NCBI GenBank assembly: GCA_001636675.1
Contig: AZGY01000004.1
Location: 766,552-830,551, forward strand
Source: Moelleriella libera RCEF 2490
Lineage: Eukaryota > Ascomycota > Sordariomycetes > Hypocreales > Clavicipitaceae
Reading direction: 5' to 3'
Length of the DNA: 64,000 bases
Of this stretch, positions 12,396 through 21,922 are shown piece after piece. Made by a program: the position numbers and the translations under genes. Position 1 is the stretch's first letter; each line of letters begins with the position of its first letter. Below the pieces are notes generated by a model that saw nothing but the letters and a program-made list of their open reading frames with translations, had not been told where the DNA came from and ran no database searches.

Positions 12396-13615
12396 GATGG
12401 CGATGAGAGAGCGTGAGTTTGTGAGTTGGAAATGCGTGATGACAAACTGGACATGTTCTCTCTCTTTTTTTTTTTTTTTTGGGGGTTTGGGGGGGCAGGC
12501 AGCACTATCCTAGCTTGAGCTTAGCTGAGCTTATTATTGCAGCGGCGTGGCGGGGCCCACGGGGCCGTTGCGGAAGAGGGTAAGGCTCCACGTGCTCAAA
12601 AGGCTCCGGGCGCATCTTGTCGATGCCAAAGGTCTGTATGACAAATCCAGCGCAGGCTGGGCAGACTCATCACGTCCATGTCGCGCGTTCAATACAGCTA
12701 TAGAGTCTCGTTGGATGTGAAATGCATATATGCGCGACATTCATTGGCAATATGAAGCAACAGCCAGTTCCGTCATGATTTGGCAGCGCGTCTGATGTCA
12801 TCTTGTCACGTCAAAAAATTTGTACAGCCGACTGGCATTCGTACAGTGGAAACTGGGAGCCTGTATATCGCGACAGGTCTGCTGGACATGTCAGCGCGCC
12901 GTTTCATCGAGAATGACGAGAGGAGTTGAAGAAGTGAAGACGGGCACGAATGGAAAAAAAAAAGTGTCGACGAGAGAGTTGAAGAGATGACCAACTTAGA
13001 AAGGCGGCGCAGAAAAACAGCACAGTTTCACATTGTGAACACCCATTGTTACCATCTGTCCTAGTTGGCGACCTCGTGGCGGATGTTCACGACAAAGATG
13101 CAGCGCGCATGTGCAGGCATGACAACGCCTCCAGACCATAGACGTACCCGAAATCCAACCATGCACAGTCTTCGATGGGCAATCGTATACGTGTGCGTGT
13201 GTTCAGCCTCGCTTTCGAAGACATGTTTTGTCTATCCCTTTCACAGACTTGACTAGCACAGAGCATAACTAGGGCTCAAAAATTTGTATTTGGAAAGGGA
13301 ACGACATCTCCTCGTGGCAAAAGGCGATGGCCGAGAACGAATAGAATGTTCGACAATGGTCTTCGACCCTACTTTGAATTCGAAAACTGCGACGGCCGCA
13401 TGGACGGCTTACGTCTGGTTCCCGACGTTGTTCGAGCATTCGTCCGTGGGATGAGATTAATAGACTAAAGACGCTTTGTCGCTCGACGACAGCCTTGGAA
13501 AGCTGACAGCTACATACGACTCCCTGAGGCATCGCCACGTTGTCACATATCGGTACCGCTGCTCAAGAGTCCCAGATCTGGCCGTGGCAAATGCGCTTAT
13601 TCGCAGTAAAGGCAC

Positions 13616-13653
13616 TTTCGAGCGAAGCGAGGTCAGCCCGCCGGACGGAGGCA
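13616..13653 (+). repeat. Dispersed GC-rich repeat, truncated and diverged copy
   Basis: The sequence TTTCGAGCGAAGCGAGGTCA followed by GCCCGCCGGACGGAGGCA matches both ends of the 58-bp dispersed repeat, but the middle is missing and a few bases differ. Orientation is the same as at 812-870. Confidence 0.55.
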
Positions 13654-14780
13654 CACAGCCCACTCAGCCGGTTCAAATGTCACAAGTGAAATTTGGAAAG
13701 ATCAAACGCGCTGGTGGCGTGTTTCTCATTCCGCTGATAAGTTAGCCAGAGCGTGAATGAGGTTGCGCGAACACGTTCAGCGGGCTTCGCAGCAGCGTGA
13801 AAGCACGTCGTAGTCAATTCATCACATTGTTCTCAAGTGAGCACAAGAGAACATAGTCATAAAACGTAGGTCATTGTCTTGATTATCTATATATCTCTTG
13901 CTAATGGTGGCATTAATGCCGCTCATGCTGTGTTACTGGCACATCGAGCACGACCTTTGGCCGGCAAATTCCATCACAGCAACCATACCGTGTCTTTGCG
14001 GTCGTGGCGGGCTGCAATGCTTGCGGCCTTTGATAAAGTCAAGTCAGCGCTGAGTAACACGACAGAATAGTAAAGTTTCTGCGCCGCTTCATTTGCAGGC
14101 GGACAGCACGGGATTCACATCTGCGATTCATATACTGTATGACAGATAGTAATAAGGGCATTGATCATGTTGTTATATTTCTTATGAACGTAAGAATTTT
14201 ACATGTATTTTGAATGAATGACCGTCGGTCTTATTTTTACAATGTCGTACGTGATTCTTGTTCTTTTCGATCTAATGTTTCATAATCATTTACCTCCCCG
14301 AAACGCTTCAGTGCTTAGTGCTGTGTCGAGTCCTCCGCCGACGTAAAATATGTGGACAATGACGTTCCTGTCAGTGGTTCAAAGTTCATCGCTCGCTCAC
14401 GTGGAGAAAGCTCTACCATGAACGATAGCAGAGATGCTGTAAGTAGTGTTACCTTGCGAAAAGCACCAGAAGTAGGGACAAACCAAATACAGCTCATGGG
14501 CTATTCTCAGTGCAATCAGGGACCGTGACGGCGCCGTCGTTGTAAGAACTTTTAGCACTCAAGAGAAAGGTACCCAATCCGCCTGCTTGACAAATGATTT
14601 TCCAATCCACCTGACTCACGCTTTTACCATTAAGCGGCAGAAGTAGTCAAGATACTCGAGGTGGCCGCGGCCCTACGCTCGTATGATTACCTGGGCTCAT
14701 CATCATTATTGTCAAAGCTGTCGACAAGGTTCCTTCCCCGCTGTTATTGCTGGATACAACACTCACAACGCCCTGCGCTA

Positions 14781-15420
14781 TTACCTACAAATGTATTTCG
14801 CATTCAGCTTGTTGCGATACTCCTCACCTGCAGGGGGCACGCAATGGTTGCGCTCTTCATCAGTATGACGAAAGATCCAATTAGCTGGCGATAGGTGGGT
14901 GCTCAGATTGACTGCATCTTGTGCTGTATGGTCGAAAGGAAAAGAAGGTGACTCATTTGATGTCTCCTCCTTCACCTTGTCGTCCGTCTCGGCGGCCCTG
15001 TTCGCTTGTATTGACAGCGAAGCCGTCTGAAAGATGTCAACATCCTGGCATTGTGACATGATGCCCGACAAGCAAAAGCACTCCCGGACCGCTAGGTTAT
15101 ACCAGAAGCTCCCGTCTCGCAAAGACTCACGCATCGGCTGAGACAGATCGTGGTCAGTCTGACATGAATTCTCTTATTCCTCTGATAGATTGAGGATTAA
15201 GTCGGCCTTTTCACTGAAAAATGAGACATCTTCGGCCTCCCATTCGAATGGTTCACTTCCTATCAGCCAAGCTGGCGGAGAACATTGGAAACTTCGTGGG
15301 GCGACGTAGCGGAATTCTCAGTCAGGCACGGCGACGATGTGATATGATTCGTTGACAAGGGTATTGTCGAAGCGGAGATCAGTGTTGAGATGCAATACTC
15401 TCGATGCGAGATTGGGGCGC
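14781..15420 (-). pseudogene. Relic of an aminoglycoside-phosphotransferase (APH)-like kinase gene
   Basis: Read on the minus strand in one frame from about 15400, the translation contains LRFDNTLVNES, then HIVAVPD, a TGA stop at 15320-15318, and EFRYVAPRSF followed by PPAWLIGSEPFEW. In fungal APH-family (PF01636) proteins this region reads D-L-R-x-x-N-x-L-V, a few residues, I-D-W-E-F, then P-P-x-W-L. The TGA therefore replaces the conserved Trp after Asp. A second stop (TAA) lies at 15176-15174. The same frame then runs on as MRESLRDGSFWYNLAVRE to a stop at 14781, again like the C-terminal part of that family. The upstream half of the kinase is not recognisable. Two stops in an otherwise unshifted frame point to a dead gene. 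Family placement is from memory of the motif pattern. Confidence 0.5.
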
Positions 15421-16216
15421 TTTGAGGTGGTCGAAGCTGGCAAAAACGGATCAGCCAGAAATAGAGTTCGTCTGTCCCTGTAGAGGTCTGTGGGGAAGAA
15501 GATTGTTTGGTGGCTTGCAACAATGTGGAGAACAAGTGGACCAGACTTTCACTTCAACTGCTGTCTTTACTCAGTTTGGGCTAGCAAATGGTTTTTGCGA
15601 GTGTGAGTTGAGGTGTAATTCCCAAAGTTCGATCTAAGAACGAATTTTATTGTTGTAGCTCAGGCTTTCAAAACATGCGATGACATACTGGTCGCATCCA
15701 ACTCTCCAGCTGTGCTTCACATCGGCACAGGTCTGCGTGCAAGCTGCCACCTGTTTCCAACTGTTGGTGAGTGCCAAGTACCTGTACCTAACATATCGTC
15801 AAGTAACAGCAGGTGGCGCGCGGCCTCACAAGTATTGACGGAATACCTGCGCAAAGCCTTGTAGTAGCGCTTTCTCAGAGGGCGGGTTTCTTCACAATCA
15901 TTCATCCGTTCTTCACAGAGCCTTGCTTCTATTGCACATTAATCACCTATATCGCTACCAAGTCTGGAAAAGTAAAAGTACTTTCGGACCAGACCATGTC
16001 GAATCGAGTGATGGAGCCCAGGTAGGCAGGTGCAGCCCCACCTGCACCATCGCTAGCTCCAGAGCTTCTTTTTCTTCTGAATAGAGCGACACAACTCAAC
16101 AGTATCATGCTACGACTGCATTGTATCTTTGGCATGTGCAGTGATTGACTGCAAAGGGAAGAGATATCTCCCAAGTCGTCGCCGAAGTAATGCGATAGCC
16201 GCTTCAGCTTCGCGCC

Positions 16217-17214
16217 ATGGCCACAGAGGAGACGTACGTTTGCCGCCTGTCCCCGTACCGCAATCGAGTCGGCTAATTCATCGCAACGATCAGTACGCCT
16301 GTGCTTCGCGTGGCCGCTCCAGCACCAGATTCCGATGAAATTGACAAGTCTTCACTTAAGAGGAAGGTGTCGCCGATGAATGCCGACGACCACACGGAGA
16401 GCCATACTAAGCGTCAACGACAGCACGCTGATGGTGACAAGTCCAAACCAGCTGCTCCGGGGGAAGCGACCGAGCGGACAACAACGGCAACACGGGAGGA
16501 AGAGAAAAAGCGCGGAAAACGTTTATTCGGTGGCTTGCTTAACACCTTAAGTCAGACCAATACGAACTCGCAGCACAGGAAACGACAAGAGATTGAAATC
16601 AAGCAGCAAGAGAGACTGCAAAAGCAGAGGGACGAGGACGATCAAAAACGCGCAGAGAAGCTCTCTAGGATAAAGGAGGGGCGTATGATAGAACAGATAT
16701 ATTTCGAGGAGCAAGTGGTACGTCCTTGACCTTTCCATCGACCCCCCGAACCGGCACAATAAGCTTCTAAGCCTGGCGAGACTTCTCAAGACGAAAGCAA
16801 AGCCACACATTGTGAGTTGCTTTCGGGCGCCATTTCTCGAAAGGGACCTTCAAAAATACTAATGATACCCTCCAGTACTACTTGCCGTGGAAGAAGACAA
16901 AAGACCAGGAAAATACAATCGAGGAGCAGATCAGGGAGGCAAAAGGCATAGTCGCAACGGAGCAGGAAGATTTCAAGGCCAAAAAAGAACGGCACTTGAT
17001 CCGCTATGGTACTGCTAGAGCCATCCCTTCACAAAACGGTGGACCCCCAAGGCAAGAGGGTTCGCAAGTCAATGTTGCAAATGATGCCACAACCACAAAA
17101 TCAGCACTGACGCCGGCGCCGGCGCTAGCGCAAAAGGCCTCATCGGACCATGAAGCTCACGACGAATCAGGAGATGTGCTGGTGGAAGCTGAAGAGGATA
17201 TGGTGATCTACTAG
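16217..17214 (+). CDS. Pinin/SDK/MemA-domain protein, splicing-associated
   Basis: Pinin-family proteins are nuclear and associate with the exon-junction and SR-protein machinery. Exon 1 is 16217-16233 (17 nt, ATG GCC ACA GAG GAG AC), then 16294-16717, 16764-16811 and 16876-17214, giving 275 residues in frame. The family signature RGKRLFGGLLNTLSQ is at about residues 79-93. A long Lys/Gln/Glu coiled coil with QEIEIKQQERLQKQR follows. Then come LLSLARLLKTKAKP and YYLPWKKTKDQE, as in pinin. The tail is acidic and low-complexity. The intron at 16718-16763 is only 46 nt (GTACGT...AATAAG). It is needed because the exon runs straight into a TGA, and removing it drops a few residues that relatives carry. 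Either this intron is real or the gene has a small frame-breaking lesion. Neighbouring introns look normal. Confidence 0.75.
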
Positions 17215-17884
17215 GCCGAGCGCAGTTTCAATCTCAAGAAAGGAGGGACAGGCTCCAAAGGGTGTCACAGTCTTGGACGCCTGCTAGTTTCTCGGCGCGG
17301 GTCAATGTTGAGGCCGAGTGCACGCACGGCAACTGATGGTCAAATGACATGCGACTGAACGGCTATTTTGTAGGTTTTTGCAGCAGACGGGGCCGGCACG
17401 GGTACTCCGTGGCCCGTCGAAATGACTGCAAACAACGTGCTGCATCGTGTCCGTTGGTCACGGCAAATACTGTCTCCCGAAAGGGCAGTGCTTTCGCGAG
17501 CTCTTGCTAGATCGACCCTTAGCGCCGAGGCTGCCTTAAGCCTCCACATGGTGCAGCCTAGGCACGGGGAGTACGGATTCGTCCGTGTACCGATCCTTGG
17601 CACGTCACAATCTCTCGACGATTCGAAAGCAGCCTCCTGTGCATGAGACATACAAATAGTCTGCTGCATGCTCTGATTCATATCACATGGTGGCGCAGAG
17701 GTCAAGAGGGGTTGGAGCCGATAAACGGGAGCCTTATCAAATACCCAGCGCCCGTCCATCACGATCTGAAAATCACCATCACAACCTTTGTCTTCTCTTT
17801 TGCCGATACTACCTCTCTCTACTCTTTCTCTCCCTGTTTCAACAAACTGACAACGATTCCTCTGGGGCTGGCGGTCACTGGACC
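17215..17884. other. Intergenic, 3' of pinin-like gene and promoter of epoxide hydrolase
   Basis: About 670 bases. A CT-rich stretch around 17790-17845 lies just before the hydrolase ATG, as is common in fungal core promoters and 5' UTRs. No other gene is seen. Confidence 0.5.
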
Positions 17885-18934
17885 ATGGACACGAGCAAGC
17901 TCGTCCCTCATGACCCCCGAGTCTGCGAACTCTCGGCCCAAGTTCGCGGTAAAACATACACATATCTCCTCGGCGAACCGCCACAGCGGACAGCACCCGC
18001 GGCCCACACCATCTTCCTCCTGCATGGCTTTCCCGATCACTCGTTCGGATGGCGCTACCAGGTGCCCTACCTCATGGCCCTTGGTCACCGAGTCGTCGTG
18101 CCCAATCTGCTCGGATATGGAGGCACGTCTCGCCCCGACGACCTCGCATCCTTTTCGATGAAGAACATGTCGCTGGACCTGAAGCACCTCGCCGCCCACA
18201 TTGTTGGTCCCGATGAGCAGATTATCATCGGCGGGCACGACTGGGGCGGCTTCTTCGCATGGCGCGTCGTCCTCTGGCAGCCGGAGCTGGTCAAAGCCGT
18301 CTTTAGCTGCACGCCATTCGATGCGCCTTGTCCCCCCGGTCGGGAGTATATCTCCCTTCAAGACAAAATTGCTGCCGGCGAGCTGCACAACTTCAAATAC
18401 ATGCTGTCGTTTGTCGGGCCTGAAGTCGAGGAGGCGATCCAGACCAAAGCGCAGCTGCGGTGCTTCATCAACGGCGTGTTTAGGGGTCCCGGACCGAATG
18501 GCGAGCAGTTTTTCACCATCGATCGCGGGTTTGATCTGGCCAATGTAGAGTCGTACACAAGGCAGTCCCCGTTGGTGGATGAGGCAGAAGTTGAGTACTA
18601 CACCGAGGAGTACTTGAAGCACCCGCTGCCGTGGCTCAGGGGCCCGCTGAACTGGTACCGTACCAGGAAGATGAACTTTGATGACGAGCTTGTTCTCGCG
18701 GACAAGTTCGACAAGATCAAGGTGCCGGCACTGTTTATCGCCGCGACTCACGATGCCCCCCTGCCATTGTCTCTCTCAAAAGACATGGACAGACATTTCC
18801 AGGATTTAACGAGGTGCACAGTAGAGACTTCGCATTGGTCTTTGTGGGAGGCGCATGAGGACGTAAACTTACACATTGGACGGTGGCTCAAGAAAGTAGT
18901 TGGCTGCGACGGGGACATCCAGAGTCACCTGTGA
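17885..18934 (+). CDS. Alpha/beta-fold epoxide hydrolase
   Basis: An intronless 349-residue soluble alpha/beta hydrolase. Epoxide hydrolases of this fold open epoxides to diols through an Asp-ester intermediate. The oxyanion motif HGFPD starts at His47. The nucleophile elbow is GGHDWGG with Asp119, and the Asp rather than Ser marks the epoxide-hydrolase or haloalkane-dehalogenase branch. The rest of the triad fits Asp290 (THDAPLP) and His317 (ETSHWSLWE). Lid residues include the NWYR tyrosine typical of epoxide hydrolases. The ATG at 17885 gives MDTSKLVPHDPRV. Earlier in-frame codons run through a CT-rich leader and are unlikely to be translated. No signal peptide is evident. The natural substrate cannot be inferred; fatty-acid epoxides or xenobiotics are both possible. 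Confidence 0.88.
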   Translation: MDTSKLVPHDPRVCELSAQVRGKTYTYLLGEPPQRTAPAAHTIFLLHGFPDHSFGWRYQVPYLMALGHRVVVPNLLGYGGTSRPDDLASFSMKNMSLDLKHLAAHIVGPDEQIIIGGHDWGGFFAWRVVLWQPELVKAVFSCTPFDAPCPPGREYISLQDKIAAGELHNFKYMLSFVGPEVEEAIQTKAQLRCFINGVFRGPGPNGEQFFTIDRGFDLANVESYTRQSPLVDEAEVEYYTEEYLKHPLPWLRGPLNWYRTRKMNFDDELVLADKFDKIKVPALFIAATHDAPLPLSLSKDMDRHFQDLTRCTVETSHWSLWEAHEDVNLHIGRWLKKVVGCDGDIQSHL

Positions 18935-20118
18935 AGTCTCCATGGTTTCACGTTCAGATCGGATGGCAAGTCCACGCTTCATGATGACGAGGCCGAGTTT
19001 TAGGGGAGCAGCTAGGGAATTTCTAGTTCTCGATGTGATGGTCATGGGGAAGTGGGCGATAGACCCAATTTTTTCATCGTTGGCAGGATTTGTAGTACAG
19101 ATATTGCTAAGCTAAATACTCATTACCTTTTATGATTAAAATTTTAGACAGTAAGGATTATAAGATTTACTTATATAGATAATGATAAAAGGAAGCTAAT
19201 AATACCATATAGTATACTGAATGGGCTTAGGGTTTATTTCAGGTCTTAAGATGAGCATATTGGGAACTTGCATTTCATGATGGCTCACATCGGTTCACTC
19301 AATGACATTGATCAGACTCCGAGCAGGAAATAAGTGAACATTCTGTGGAGATGACAGTAAGGCTCCACCGGTATGACACGACTCCGTAGGATGCTTCCCT
19401 GGTCCTCGTTCTCGCACAAACACCACACACGTATGCCCCCTTATAGCCAAATTGTCGCAGCAGTTCTGCCTCGGGCACTCATGGCGCAACGGCGCGGTAG
19501 ATTGCCTGGTCAATAGCTTATTGTGAGCACAGCACGTGCACATTCAATCCGGTCATCATGAAAATTAGCTTTCATTTGTAGAGTCATTAGCTAGAACAAG
19601 GACTTTGTTCCCTCCTGCCACGCACGTGTGTCGTGACACAAACACCGTGGTCAATTCTTGAATGCCTCCTCAGAAGATCATTTACGCGAATAATTGAGTT
19701 GTACCCTGCCGAATGATAAAACATCTGGGCAAGAAGCGACAATGAAGCCCCCCAGAAACTGCGAGGTCCATCCCGTCGTGAGTCGGACTTGCTTCTGTGT
19801 GGGACGACAATGCTCCTTTGCGGGATTTGGCCTTTGAACAGTGATCCTCTTCGTATCGACTTCGGTGACAGCTATCTGAAAGACGCTCATCCCCAATTAG
19901 TCGACGGTCATTGGCAAATGCTACTTCTGATCCGCGATGCACCTGTGATCACTTGGCCTCGAAGGATCCAACGGATGTCATGGATGCTGCGATTTGACCC
20001 CTAAACTCTCAGAAGCTGCCGCCGCTGCTACTGCAACTGCGACTGCGACTGCGCGGCTGCTGCTTCTTTCGATGATATGCTGATAGGTTGATGATGATGA
20101 TGATTTGGTCAGCCCGCC
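18935..20118. other. Intergenic, AT-rich patch with hairpin, no gene seen
   Basis: About 1.2 kb between the end of the hydrolase and the end of CRIPT. An AT-rich block at about 19090-19260 contains imperfect inverted arms CCTTTTATGATTA (19126-19138) and TAATGATAAAAGG (19180-19192). No ORF resembles a protein family. Confidence 0.5.
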
Positions 20119-20666
20119 TCATTTGAGCGTAAACTTCTGCCCGGTGACGGTAGGCGCCGCGTTTGGCTTTGTCTTTTTGTTTGGCTTCCCACACATGGCG
20201 CACGCTATCTCACAGTCAGCCCGTGAATATTCATGCAAGCGAACATGCAGGCACGCTCACAATCATTCTTGTACGCGCACGTTTGACAAAGCGCGTGGCC
20301 TTGCGAGACCTTTATCTTGCACTTGGAGCACGAGCTTTCGAAGGATTAGCATGCCTGCTGATAAAAATGATGCAAGCCTTGTCAACTTGCCTGGAATACT
20401 GGGCATATGGGTTCTTTGCCGATTTCGACAAGAGTTTGCTCTGGACATTCACGTCTCACATCAGCACTGAATTCGACGCGCAAGCGCTTTGGAGAAGAGT
20501 AAATGAATACCTTTACCACGCCGCTTTGTCCCATGGTCGCCGACTTTGAGCCAGTCGACTTGGATGATGATGACGCTGGGGACCCATAGTAGATCTCACT
20601 CCTCTTCTTGATCTCTGGCGTAGCCAGTGTGGTTTTGGAGAGTTTCTGGCATTTTCCGCAGACCAT
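20119..20666 (-). CDS. CRIPT-family zinc-ribbon protein
   Basis: Cysteine-rich PDZ-binding protein family; the human protein is found in spliceosomal fractions. Four exons, 20666-20511, 20440-20391, 20334-20261 and 20204-20119, give 121 residues. The family layout is clear: MVCGKCQKL at the start, EIYYGSPASSSS, KLLSKSAKNPYAQYSS, then CSKCK, HALCQTCAYK and CAMCGKPN, ending GQKFTLK. The second intron (20390-20335, 56 nt) begins GCAAGT, not GT, with a clean branch site GCTAATC and acceptor GAAAG. It is a GC-AG intron, needed to keep frame. The first donor could be AAG|GTATTC (used here) or, six bases earlier, GTG|GTAAAG; both keep frame and differ by two residues. The gene is divergent from DRS2. 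No single long ORF shows it, so it is easily missed. Confidence 0.88.
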
Positions 20667-21922
20667 AGTGGCCGGCTTGACTAGGTCGTTTATTGAGGAC
20701 TTGACAGTGGTCGGCTGTTCAGCAGCTACTATCGTCTTTTTGCATGGAAGACTAAATTATGAAGCGATGATGTTGGTGAAACGTGAGGTATTAGAGTCGG
20801 AGGACGAACGGCAGAACTGCGACTTGCCACTGGTCGGCGTCGACCGTTGGGTGGAGTCGCTTGAGAGCTGCGACAAGCAGCCCTACCTGATTGGTCGGGT
20901 CCGGCTGCCACGCATGATGAGACTACTGACTCAAGTGACAGATCTGTCATCTCGTTCCTTCCTCCTTCTCCATCTCCTTCATCCCGTCTTTTGCAGGTCT
21001 TGCCATGACGTGATACGATTGAACGTTGGCCTTGTTGTTTGCCAGTGCCAAGCCGTCCTCAGCGGATGGTTGCGATGCAAGCGGATGCTGGCTGGTGCTT
21101 CCCGGGCAACAAGAACCGCCAGCCAAGCCAGGCTGGGCCTTGTTGAGTGGCTTTCATCTCCAAATGTCGTCCAACTACGTCGCACGTGGCGGAAGACTGT
21201 GGCTGCCTTTGTCTTGGATGTTGGGAGGAGCACGTCGCCCGCCAATGAAGGTGCGACAGGGCCTGGCCATAAGTAGCCGATAGTAACGCGGGATTTTGCA
21301 ATTGACCAGACTGCGGCCTGAATGCGCCAAGTGTTTCTGCTTTCTCTACTCCGTAGTGTTGCACGATACCTTTGCGGTCAGTCCTTGGATGGATCGAAGT
21401 CGCATGCTGGCTGTGCAGCGCACCTGAGAAGCGCGACCAGGCTGGGTACGGCTAAGCCCCTCATCCTCCACACAGACTCTCTGAGGCAATGCAGCAGCCC
21501 GTGGGCTGTGCTGGGGAAAAAAAATAAGAGGCAAACAAGGGTCTCGTAAGACCACTGGTCCTGCCCGGGCCCGCCCACTGCCCCCCGTAATAAGCCTGGA
21601 AGCTGCATGGATGCCACGGAAATGCCAGCCTGCCCGACCAACCACGGACTGGCTGCGGCGAGACCCGCCAAACAGTCGTCGTCCTGCTGAGGCGCGCATC
21701 GTCACACCAGACACAACCTCCATCCGTCACTTTCATCTGCCTAATCGCCCAACATCTTCATCTTTCTGTCAGCCGCCGAGGGCTTGCACAGACAGTGGCT
21801 GTAGTCTCCGAACCGGATCTTCTCGCTGCGCAGTCATTGAACATCACCACAATCGACCTTGCATGCGCGTCCGCACCGATTCTCGTTTGAGAACCTGAGC
21901 CTTGCTCATCCGCCCCCGCGGT
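20667..21922. other. Divergent promoter region of CRIPT and DRS2
   Basis: About 1.26 kb shared upstream region. A long open frame on the plus strand (20608-21276) overlaps CRIPT exon 1 in antisense and has no family resemblance. No regulatory site was assigned. Confidence 0.5.

Larger units (their letters stand above)
12396..16216. other. Intergenic region with relics and AT-rich patches
   Basis: About 3.8 kb without an intact gene. It holds a poly-T run near 12467-12480, a truncated copy of the dispersed GC-rich repeat (13616-13653), an AT-rich patch around 13860-14290, and a decayed phosphotransferase-like gene at 14781-15420. The mix suggests a degenerating stretch between two housekeeping genes. 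Confidence 0.55.

Noticed and set aside
12534..12640. Possible coding exon upstream of RDS3 with a protein-like segment MRPEPFEHVEPYPLP
   Set aside because: Only about 40 codons, no family match, no joining exon found, and it lies in the probable RDS3 promoter.
20608..21276. 222-codon plus-strand frame between CRIPT and DRS2
   Set aside because: It overlaps CRIPT exon 1 in antisense and shows no domain, and the rest lies in the shared promoter.
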